A stretch of DNA of 64,000 nucleotides from Cyclospora cayetanensis (lineage: Eukaryota; Apicomplexa; Conoidasida; Eucoccidiorida; Eimeriidae): NCBI RefSeq assembly GCF_002999335.1, contig NW_020312081.1, positions 248,001 through 312,000 on the forward strand, written 5' to 3'. The notes under the pieces were generated by a model. That model had not been told where the DNA came from and ran no database searches. It saw nothing but the letters and a program-made list of their open reading frames with translations. Positions 36,980 through 46,577 of this stretch are shown one piece after another (position 1 is the first letter of the stretch; each line of letters begins with the position of its first letter). The position numbers and the translations under genes were made by a program.

Positions 36980-37690
36980 TCTGAGTCTATATGCGAGTGC
37001 ACCGGCCAGCTGCTCGATAAATCCTTCCCCTGCCAAAGGTAGCTGCTGACCCCGGACCACCAGATCTCACCCGGGTTGGAGAAGGTCTATTCTGTGTAGT
37101 CCAAAGGAGCGGGTGCAACGCAAAGACACGTATTCCGTTTCACTATGAACCCATGCATCACAAGGAAGAAATGCAAACCAAGAGTCTCGAAGTGTGTAAT
37201 CACAAGTTGCAAATACCGCAGAAGAGTGCGGGTGATGCGCTTGCTCTATCCATTTGCCCTGGTCGTTTAGAGTGGCCACATTATGGTCTCCACATAGTTG
37301 CGTCACGAAGGCTCACAAGAGCGCATGATTGAGCGACTTTCTGAGTTGCGGCATAGCTGGGGCAAGGGATGAATGGGCACTTCTGCTGAGTTTGTCAATG
37401 ACGACGTGGATGTTATTCTGATTCTTGACCTCCCTCAGTCTAACAAAAACATTACTTGCCAGATTTGCTCAAAGCTCTCCAGAAACCGAGAGGCTTTGCA
37501 CAGAACCAGCTGCAAAAGAACTGTATAGTCAACTGTTGAAAATCTGGGCAGGACAGTGTATGCCCCTCTTCCGCGAGGCGCATTGCAGGCCGCCACAAGA
37601 ACTGTTCAAGCTTCTTCCAGCGCAGACTTGATTCAATCATGGCTCTAAAGAAGATGATCATGTGCTTTGTGCACATTGACACTGCAGAAT
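36980..37690 (-). pseudogene. Integrase remnant of copy E3
   Basis: 37682-37452 contains LSCPDFQQLTIQ, corresponding to ISCPDFQQLK in copy E2. Downstream, VVIDKLSRSAHSSLAPA aligns with E2 AVVNRLSKHAH and with the usual DRLTKYAHF of integrase. 37306-37067 continues the core region with HNVATLNDQGKWIEQAHH, a decayed form of the third acidic motif. Confidence 0.6.
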
Positions 37691-38208
37691 GAAGTCGGAA
37701 TGTACACTTGACACAGTCACCGCTTTACTTTAAACATAGCACGCCATCCCCAACGTGATCGTGCTGCACCCTTTTGCCCCTCTGTACATTGACAATAGGA
37801 GCTGATACAGAGAAGTCAAAGGCATAAGATCCACTCCATTTCGATGAAAGCTGCATGTCATCACAATAAAACAGCGGTAGTGCTGCAGAGTAGTGAATTG
37901 CTGGGGTGTCACGAGAGCGCACCGGTCACCACTTTGGGGATGCCCTTCAAGTCTACTGCGAATGCTTACTGTAGGAGACGCCTGGGTCAGCGAACAAGTC
38001 TGGGGTTATCGAAGTCCTGAAAACCCTTGGTAGAGTACAGTACCGACTGATGGTCGGTCTAGAGAGTAAAATAGCGCCTATGTAAATAGTGCGTTTTGAA
38101 GCCCTATTAGACGGCGGAGAGTTAATTTCCCATATTGAATACCGCTGCTTGGTTTCGGGGCGTGGGCTCATAAATATCTAGAGTGTATGGACTTTTTGAT
38201 CGCCCGCC

Positions 38209-38445
38209 TCACCTGCGAAAGGGCATACAGGTGTTCTTGAGTTTACGAGTGGGATACTGGAACGTCGTCTTGTTCCTGTCATTAGTCTGAATAAGGATAT
38301 GTAGGAAAGCGTCTGTGATGTTAAGTGCCCAATAGGTCGTTGATACATGTAATTTGCCCGGGAATCCGCCGATGTCAGCCATGAGGAACTTCCGCATCAT
38401 GGTAGTCTTGCTAATCGGCTTGGAGTTACGGCACCTTGGTCTCAT
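38209..38445 (-). pseudogene. Reverse transcriptase remnant of copy E3
   Basis: A 78-residue open stretch reads KLHVSTTYWALNITDAFLHI then a TTFQYPTRKLKNTCMPF segment. This matches the Ty3/gypsy RT palm: the first catalytic Asp region (S-x-L-D-L...F-x-Q-I), the KTAF-type motif and the MPFGL position. It ends before YxDD. Confidence 0.6.
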
Positions 38446-39300
38446 TCTGTCCTTTTAGGGCACTAACATCGGTTTAGGCCCCAAAGCACTGGTACATTTT
38501 CGCACGTTGCCTTTCCTCAACACATAATCCGCCTGACACTCAATCTCCTCGTCGTGTGGCGGGAGCCTCCGATATAGCGGAAAACAACTTGGGACTAGCT
38601 CAGGTTTTAGCTCGATACGGCACGCTAGAGTACTAGCAAGTGGCTAGCCTGGGTGCTTGTCATTACTAGGCCCAACCCCGAATTAGTCATTTATATTCAT
38701 CAGCTCCTGCTGCTTGTCGAGAAAAATTGAAGGCAAATTTATATATTGGACCTGTTGCACAGCCACCAAGACACGCCCCTGCTCAGAGCCGGCTCTTCCT
38801 ACTGCGCTACTGTGCCGCCCGCAAGAAGTCTCATGTGTCTCACCTCGTTAAGATGCCAACTCTATTCCACTCACCAGAGTTACAAAGCCCGTTGTTGAGG
38901 TGCCAAAAACTTGCTTCTTCCGAGTGCTTCCCGGTACACTGAACCTTCAGAGCGCTCAGCGGTGACCGCAGTCACCCACGGCATATATAGGCCTGCGTGA
39001 TTGTGCACGGATCCAACATAGAAGTCACAGAGCATGCAGGAATGACTCAGTTCTGCTTTTAACTAACAATCAACTGCCGAAGCGTGTCACATTCCTGCAC
39101 TTTGCCACCCCCCACCAAACTTTAACCCTAAGTAATGCACTGAAGAGTAAAAAGGCAGACGCCACTACTGTACACACTGGCGTTACATCAGAAGCGCATG
39201 GCGTGATAGCTCTTGAATGCATTTGCTGGACAAGAAGTCGTCCACGTGGACAGCTATCCAGCGAACCTTGACACGCCACTGCAGTTCAGCTGAGGTGTTA

Positions 39301-41293
39301 ACAACCAAGTACAGTTTCTCGTCGCACTCGTCGGTCTTGCGGTGGTTTTTGTTTGATTCTTGTCAAAAGAAATAATCGTTCGGAGCTCAAACGAGAGGCA
39401 CCAGCCAAGCAGCGGTCAGACTGTGGAGACGTTTCACCCTGGTTTCTTTCTGAAACTAGTCTGGGTGTTCCTTTCTCTTGACGGCAGGCGAAGCGGTAGC
39501 ATGTAGACGCCCTTTGTGCCTCCTGCAGGGCTGTTCACACTACTGTCTATTCTTAATATCGCTGGCGCAGGTGCAGCGTTCAGAAGGCTGCTTTGAACAT
39601 AGACCGACAGCCTAGAGGGGATCTAGGGATGGGGCACGAAACTGAACTGATTTGGGGAGACACGCGCCAAAAAAGATGCATGCACCCTTGCGGCCGGTTT
39701 CAAGTGTGCGCGCCTCCACCAGCGATGGAAGCCCTACACTGCCCAATCCGTTGTGCCCACTTTTTCCCCCCAACCCAATGTACAGAGGAATTCGACATCG
39801 CGTAAACAACCCCCCCACCCCCGCGCATTCCTCTAGTAGTACCCCCGCTTCAATCTCAACACGCAACTACAACTGCTGGACCAGCACAAGGTCGCTTCGT
39901 CGATCCAATTGCACCTCCCTTGTTCTCACTTAAAGAGGCAGTTTGGTAGCTCGGTTGCCTTTGCTTATATTTTGTCCTAAATCAGCGCCTCCTTAGCTAA
40001 CACTAGGAGCTCGCCGCGTACGTGACACAAATATGCAGCGAACGCCAATGCTAAGCCCAAAATACACGCGCCTCCAACAAGACAGCATAACAGCTGCCGC
40101 TGCTGTGCATGGACGGACCCCCAGAATGAAGGGCCTACCTACACTTGCTGGCTCGCACGGGGGGGGTGTACAGACCGATGGTGGGCGAGGCAGACACGTC
40201 GGTCGCCTCCCTTTCGTTTTCCGCCTCCGTCCCCCCCAACCCCGTACAGGCACCTCTCACCACGCGAGAGTCTTAGAGTCATGGACCCTAAAGCCTCTCC
40301 CCAGATCTTCATTGCTACAGCCACAGCTGCAACTTTTATCATCGAAACTTCCGTCCGCGGGAGAACCCTACAACAGCTCTTGTTGCCAGTCGCTCAGTCC
40401 ACGACGACGGGAGCTCCCGCGCCTCGATTCCTCGGCCCTGCGACTACGGCATCCCAACTTCCTCCGCGTCTCTGACAGAAATGCAGACAAAAGGGAACTA
40501 ATTGGCAGCGTAACCTCTCCACTGTGTGTACATCTCATCTCCTCCCGCCTGCCCTCTCCTATCCTCTCTCCTTCCCCCTTAAGCCCCCATCTGAATGTTG
40601 ATACGAACAAATTGTCGCCGCACCGCACTGTACAAAACCAGAAGAGGGCCCCCCTCCCCCCTTCCCCTCCGCCCCTACGTGTGCCAAGAGGGAGGTGAAA
40701 GCGACCCAGAGGCCCCTTGAACCGTGCAACAGTGAGTGCTGCAGCACTGTATGCCGGCATATATATACATATATATACATATGTATATGCCCATGCCAGA
40801 AAGAAAACGCGAGGAGGGGAGGAAAGAGACCTTCTGCGCATCGCCAAAGGGAAGCGGAGGCTGGCGTGTGGTGAGTGGACAGCATCACCAGAAGCACTGC
40901 TGTCACTACCGACGTGAAAAGATCAAGACACAGCACAACCAACGACGCAGAACAGACAGGGAAGGAGGCCCTATACAAAGAACCCCTGCACGACGAGAGG
41001 ACCCCCCAGTCCCTCTACACAAGGCAACACAGAAGGAGGATACACGTAAACGTATGTAGATGTATGCTGAACTTGCCACCCATTCAGCTGGCTACAGCCA
41101 GCTGCACGCACGCAGCAAAATTGCCTCCCTGCAGCTGCTGTTCATTCGAATGCCGCCGCACTTCTTGAGTCTTGTTGTTGCAAGACCAACCCTCTGCTGC
41201 CGCCACATCTCTCCCCTCTCGCCAGCGACAGCTGCTACAGAAGAAGAGGCGGCCTGTCCCCCCCCGATGGTCATTGTCTCTTCTGAATCGAGC
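39301..41293. other. Intergenic, 3' side of PABP
   Basis: No gene supported. 40033-40698 (+) is open for 221 codons but is Pro/Ser/Arg-rich with no domain, and lies where the 3' UTR of minus-strand PABP is expected. A TATA-type microsatellite (about 40758-40790) is embedded. Confidence 0.35.
40758..40793. repeat. ATATATAC microsatellite
   Basis: Irregular units of ATATATACAT and ATGTATAT. Similar short AT microsatellites occur near 46468-46486 and 50957-50975. Confidence 0.7.
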
Positions 41294-43462
41294 CTAGTTG
41301 GCGCTCCGGAGCACTCCCAGCGCTTCATCGATTTTGCTCTTCAGCTGAGCCTCGCTCTCCAGCAGTATGAGCAGCTCACTGTTGTCCATCTCAAGCATCA
41401 TCCCTGTAATTTTGCCAGCTAGCTCTGGCTGATGGCGAGCTATGAGCGGGAACAAACGCTCACCCAACATCTGCTTTTGCATGGAGGGCTGCGCTGCCGC
41501 CAGCGCCGCTGCCGTCAGCGGAGCATCGGGGGAGAGCAAGAGATGGGGAGTATCGAGAGGTGCCTGTTGCTGCTGCTGCTGCGGTTGCTGCACATGCATT
41601 TGTTGCTGTTGCTGCTGCTGCTCCACTCGAGGGTTGCGCACTTGCGGGGTGAACTTGAACGAGCCGCCTCCAGGCATCTGCTGCTGCTGCTTCAGCAGCT
41701 GTTGCTGCTTCCCATTCCCCACGGCACCGCCTCTCCCCCCTCTGTGTCCAGCAGCCCCTCGTTGTTGCTGCACCATTGGCTGCTGCTGCTGCTGCTGTAG
41801 CGACACCTGAAGCGCCGCGGCAGCAGCTACGGCCGACTGAGGGCCATAGATGTGCTGCAACGCAGGCGTCATCCCCCTCTGCATGGCGAGACTTTGCTGG
41901 GGATGGAAAGGCTGCTGCTGCTGCTGCCTGCCATTCCAAGGGAGCATCGTCACGTGAGACTGCGGGGGATACATCATAGGCCTAGGCTGAAAGCTCCCAA
42001 CGCCAGCAAGCGCTGCAGGCGCGGCTGGATAGCCAACATGAGGTCCACCTACACCCGGTGCAGCAGGACGCATCTGAGGCAGCCGAAATCTCTGTTGCAG
42101 CCTCTGGAGCCTCTGTTCTCGCCTCTCTGCCAGTCCTGTGTACAAAGGCTTTCCCCGAACATACTTCAAATGCATTTCCGCGACAGCCTTGGTGGCATCT
42201 TCCGAGTTGACGAAGCAGACGAAACCGAACCCTCGAGAGACGCCGCGCTCATCCCGCATGACTTTGACGCTGCTGGTCGGACCAAAAGCCTCGAACAGCT
42301 CGCGCAGCTTTTCGTCGTCTACGGAGTCGTCCAAGTTCTTAACATATAGGTTTACGCCTTGGTAACGCTCCCCCTTCTCCTGCTGCTGCTGCTCGAACCG
42401 AGCTCGCAGCACCGCTGAACGCTGCGCGCGAGATTGATGGGGTCCTACGAAGAGCAGCATCTCCTCGCTGCCATCGGCTCCACTGCCCTCCCCAGCGGCA
42501 GTCGTGCCCTCCTCCCCCTCCGCCTTCTGCTGGTCTTGCTGCTGCTGCTGCTCGCCCTTCTCCTTGAACCCCTTCTCGTTGACAGGCCGGCCGTTCAGGC
42601 TATCCACACACGCCTTCGCCTCTGCATGCTCGGCGAAGTTGCAGAAGGCAAAGTAACGGCCTTTAGGATCCTGCCGAACTACAAGGCTTGTAATCTCTCC
42701 ATACTCCTCCAGAATCGGCCTTAGAGCCTCCACGGACCCCCAGCACTTGGGAATATTCTTGATGTAGATATTCGTATATCGGTTCTCTCCGGCGCTCTCC
42801 CGCTCACTGCGCGTAACAAACGGCCCTACATACACCGTCTTTCCGCCAATAAGCATGCCATTCACCTTCTCGATGGCGCTCTTCGCCGAAGCCTCGCTTT
42901 CGTAGTGGACGAACCCGTAACCCTTGCTCCTGTTGCTCTCATCCACGCCGACCTTGCAACTGAGAATGTTTCCAAAGAGCGAGAAGGTATCGTAGAGGGC
43001 CTTGTTGTCGATGCTCCTATCAAGATTCTTTACAAACACGTTGCCATTTCCACTCTTCCGCAGAGTAGGGTCACGCTGGCTCCACATAATGCGACACGGT
43101 TGCCCCCTAATCAGCGTATAGTTCAAAGCATCTAAAGAGCGCTCGGCATCCTGCAGGGTTTGGTAGTTCACGTATGCATAGCCCAAGCTGCGTCGCGTTA
43201 CGCTGTCTCGGCATACTCGAATGGAAGTGACTGGCCCCACGGAGTTGAACACCTCGAAGAGCATCGCCTCTGTCACGTCGGGATGCAAATCCCCTATGTA
43301 GAGGGAAGGCGATACATATGTGGGGTGGCCGGAGGTTTGCTGTTGTTGAGGAGCCTGCTGCTGTTGAGGGGGAGGCGCCTGCTGCTGCTGCTGCGCCTGG
43401 GGGGGCAGCTGGCTCTCGCCCGCAGCGGAGGTGGGGGAGGGTGCTAGCGTGCCTGTCGACAT
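41294..43462 (-). CDS. PABP: Polyadenylate-binding protein, cytoplasmic type, single exon
   Basis: Binds mRNA poly(A) tails and promotes translation and mRNA stability. Intronless, 722 aa from the ATG at 43462 (MSTGTLAPSP). The longer upstream frame lacks PABP similarity, so this ATG is chosen. A Gln-rich N-terminal leader of about 50 residues precedes four RRMs: RRM1 (SLYIGDLHPDV), RRM2 (GNVFVKNLDRSID; KGYGFVHYE), RRM3 (TNIYIKNIPKCW) and RRM4 (VNLYVKNLDDSVDD; RGFGFVCF). A charged Glu/Gln-rich insertion separates RRM3 and RRM4. A Gln/Pro/Met-rich linker leads to the C-terminal MLLE/PABC domain, with KITGMMLEMDNSELLILLES in the core that binds PAM2 peptides. Poly-Gln runs from CAG make it longer than the usual about 630 aa. 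Confidence 0.96.
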   Translation of the reverse strand: MSTGTLAPSPTSAAGESQLPPQAQQQQQAPPPQQQQAPQQQQTSGHPTYVSPSLYIGDLHPDVTEAMLFEVFNSVGPVTSIRVCRDSVTRRSLGYAYVNYQTLQDAERSLDALNYTLIRGQPCRIMWSQRDPTLRKSGNGNVFVKNLDRSIDNKALYDTFSLFGNILSCKVGVDESNRSKGYGFVHYESEASAKSAIEKVNGMLIGGKTVYVGPFVTRSERESAGENRYTNIYIKNIPKCWGSVEALRPILEEYGEITSLVVRQDPKGRYFAFCNFAEHAEAKACVDSLNGRPVNEKGFKEKGEQQQQQDQQKAEGEEGTTAAGEGSGADGSEEMLLFVGPHQSRAQRSAVLRARFEQQQQEKGERYQGVNLYVKNLDDSVDDEKLRELFEAFGPTSSVKVMRDERGVSRGFGFVCFVNSEDATKAVAEMHLKYVRGKPLYTGLAERREQRLQRLQQRFRLPQMRPAAPGVGGPHVGYPAAPAALAGVGSFQPRPMMYPPQSHVTMLPWNGRQQQQQPFHPQQSLAMQRGMTPALQHIYGPQSAVAAAAALQVSLQQQQQQPMVQQQRGAAGHRGGRGGAVGNGKQQQLLKQQQQMPGGGSFKFTPQVRNPRVEQQQQQQQMHVQQPQQQQQQAPLDTPHLLLSPDAPLTAAALAAAQPSMQKQMLGERLFPLIARHQPELAGKITGMMLEMDNSELLILLESEAQLKSKIDEALGVLRSAN

Positions 43463-46400
43463 CGTGGATTCGCTAAGGAGACACCGATACGAAGCTAGGA
43501 GACAGGCTGTGGAGGAGACAGCGGAGCCTCTATAGAGGATAAAACAATAGAGACGTAGGGATACACCCCAAGGGGACGGGACTAGCAGAGTCCAGCTAAG
43601 ATAAAAGATTGAATAAGAATGAATGAAGGGCTGCAAAGACCTCCCCTGTGGGTGACTTCTTTGCTTCCGCAAGGAGGGGGGAGAGGTCCAGAGAGAAGAG
43701 GGGGAAGCCGAGTATGCCAGGCAAAAAAGAGCCGACGAAGCAAACCGAACGGAAGAGAGGCAAGTATCTTAACAGTATAACAGATATAGAACCCACAGGG
43801 TAAGAATCGGAAAGAAACCCAGAGGCCACAGCAGCACGCCGTGACGCTTGCGGGGCGCGCGGGGGTTCCGGCTGTGTTGCCTGGAGGAAGAGACTGCGTA
43901 TTTCCGTCCGTCTTCCGCTGATATACAGACTGTCAGCCACTGAAGCAGCGACAATAAGTAACAAATAGGCCGTACTGAGGGAGAGAAGGGCAGACAGACG
44001 GCACTGCTGAGGTGCGGCTCCTCTGGAGGGAGCGGTTGTTTGATTACCACTTCACAGGCAGCAGCCCAGCGTGCAGCTTACCTGCTTTGGCAGCAGGAGG
44101 CCTCCGAGCGGCAATTCAGCAGTAAAAGGAGAGGTAATGCACCAGGGCAAGGCGCATTTTCGACTCGGATGCCGCCATAGTCAGCCCTGTTGCTGCAGCA
44201 GCGGGAGGGGTGTGCTGCAGCAGCAGCAGCGGCTCCAGCGGCCTTACAGGAGCACGCAGGGCAGCCCCTATCGGTTCTTTTTCCTGTCTTTTCCTTCTCT
44301 TCTGAAACTACAGCCCCAATTATATGCATATAAATGAAATAGCAGTTTCGCTAGCGCATTTTCCGTTGAAAGATCGCCAAGGAATTACAGCCCCGATGCC
44401 CCTTGTAGGTGCCTGTTTGATTGCACAGATCACCGCAGCCTACAGTGCTGACAGCCAGTGGCCAAAATAATGAGAAAGATCATTTCTTTCACCATTTTCC
44501 TCTGCATATTCATTATACTGCCGTCTTGATGAAAAATTCCAGCAAAAGATGGCCTCCTAGGACACTTTGTACCCCGAATTCACCCAAGCCCCGCTTTGCC
44601 AGTTACTCTGCCCCGCAGGTCTCGTTCAGAGTTTCTTGGCGTGAGGTACCTCGTGAGACACAGCGGATGGAATATCCGACAATACAGCATTTATGCAAGT
44701 GGATAGCCTTCCCACGTAACTGCCCTGACCGTTAACTTGTCTAGAATCTTTAAATTTGTGCATCCACCCGTTCGTGTAACGCACCATCTGTGATCTCCGT
44801 AAGGAGGCACTTACCTTCAGACTCAATACAAACTTGATGAAAATCTACATAACCCTTCTCAAGAGAGCTCTCTTCTTCCCCTGCCCGCGCCGTATGGGGC
44901 TCTGATGTGAGGGTAAATCTGATACTAGGGTGCGCGTTGCTGCAGCCCTTCATTGCAGATGGCCTAACTACACTCAAGCGCCTTTCTAGTACATCTATTG
45001 AATTCAATTAAACGCCACTAAAAGATTGAGGACTTGCTGAGGCTTCCCATAGTCTGGCTTTTGCAAACTAACGTAAACTCCAAATCTTGGGACGCACCGT
45101 TGTGCCCAGGAGCGCTACATGCTATTTGGAACTGGCGGTGAAAGCTGACAGTGATTAGAGGGTACAGCAACGCACGCCCTACCTGCACCTGTTACCTCCC
45201 TGTCGGAGCCCTGAGAGGCGAAAGCAGGGGAGGGAGGGAGTCATTGATAAGGTTTTATTCGGGTTTCAACTGAGGGGAAGTTTGGATTAGATCTGGAATT
45301 GAATCTTTCCTACGCCGACCTTGGATAAAGCACTGAGCTCCCGGTGCGATGGAATACACAACTTCAACCAGTCGTTGTCAAGAAACCAACCCGAGAGCTG
45401 GCTGCTTGATGCAAAGAAAAGCCGTATTGCGGTCTGGCTAGACAGCAGCCTTTAGTTCACTCGAGATATAGTTGACCATCATGCTGGGCAGCCAGCAAAG
45501 CAGATGGGTAGACGTGTAAGGCTGAAGCGAACTAGCAAAATAGGTAGCTCAATAGTTTGGCGGGAAAACCGACACACTGCCAGGGGGCGGACTCTTGTAA
45601 TGGAACATTAAAATGTTTTCATTTGGCCTGTACAAGCAGCCTCAAATAATTACAGAGCTATGCTCAAAGATGAAAAATGGCATCCAGCGAGAGCTGACAC
45701 TGCACGGCAGCATCCGGTGCTGACGTACGACAAAGGTAGGGCAGAGGGAGGGGCGGGAGAAGTGGACCCGTACAACGGAGGGGGGAGACAGGAGGACGAC
45801 AAAGACACGGGGCATTCCAAAAAGCGATGCGTCGGCATTTCTGTGTTCTCAAATACGGCGGAGTTACGGATTTGCTTGGTGTACAAAAGTGTATACTCCG
45901 CAACAGTGCTGATAACATCAGCGTCCACAGATGCACGCATCCATGAGAACAGTTGCTAGTAGGCTAAAATCGAGAGGGTTAAGGTGGAATGAGCAGCGTG
46001 AACCTCGTCCGTAAAGGTAGCCCCAGAGCAAGATATAGTGGAGAAGTGCGACAGCCACACGGCCACAAATAGTTGTTGTACCTCTGCTCCAGATGGTGAG
46101 AGGATAACGAAGTTGCACCTGGGGAGAAAATTCCGTCTGAGGCGAGACAAGCCATAGCCGTGGGCGGATGCCCTATCGAGAAAGAAGATGCCGGCTGAAG
46201 TGTACACACAGCTCAGATGATATATTCCTCATATGTGTACGATCAGCTCTGGTGCAGCATATAGTGCTGCTTCGAGGTGGCCACCAGAGCCCTCTCAGTT
46301 TGGTTGGCAAACGTGCATATACCTACACATGTGCATTCCTACTTATATCGACACACACATATGACTGCATAGATGCGTGTGAATAGTCAAGTAATTTTTG

Positions 46401-46577
46401 ATATCGAGTATCTCTTGGAATGCGCATTATTATTATAAGAACACATGTATACGCACTTATGATACAAACATATAGATGTATATATATGCAAAAGCCTATT
46501 TGCTGACATATTTATACATCAATAGCGAAGGAAAGAGAGGAATCCTCTCATACAAGATAAGTAGTCCCAGTGATACT
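43463..46577. other. Intergenic, 5' side of PABP
   Basis: 43.46-44.1 kb is the likely PABP 5' UTR and promoter, pyrimidine-rich on its coding strand. A CAG/CTG cluster lies at about 44187-44235. 44421-44735 (+) is open for 104 codons without a domain. From 44.8 to 46.5 kb nothing is recognised except AT-rich microsatellite-like sequence near 46.3-46.5 kb. Confidence 0.35.

Larger units (their letters stand above)
35930..39300 (-). mobile_element. 5'-truncated, decayed chromovirus-like retroelement, minus orientation (copy E3)
   Basis: On the minus strand: gag-pol spacer (39.2-39.08 kb, sharing the TCTGCCT...CTCTTCAGTGCA block with E2), RT (about 38.66-38.2), RNase H region (about 38.1-37.7), integrase (about 37.69-36.98), and LTR-like end (36.42-35.93). 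Gag is missing, so the copy is truncated near 39.3 kb. Its LTR end (GTGCACTACACTATATGTGCAACTAG) matches the leader-side motif of copies B and C. Confidence 0.6.

Noticed and set aside
40033..40698. 221-codon plus-strand ORF beside PABP
   Set aside because: Low-complexity Pro/Ser/Arg composition, no domain, no splice partners, and it lies in the probable 3' UTR of PABP.
41442..41810. Plus-strand Cys/Leu-rich ORFs opposite PABP
   Set aside because: They are the antisense reading of CAG repeats (CTG gives Leu/Cys/Ala). PABP domains on the minus strand explain the region fully.
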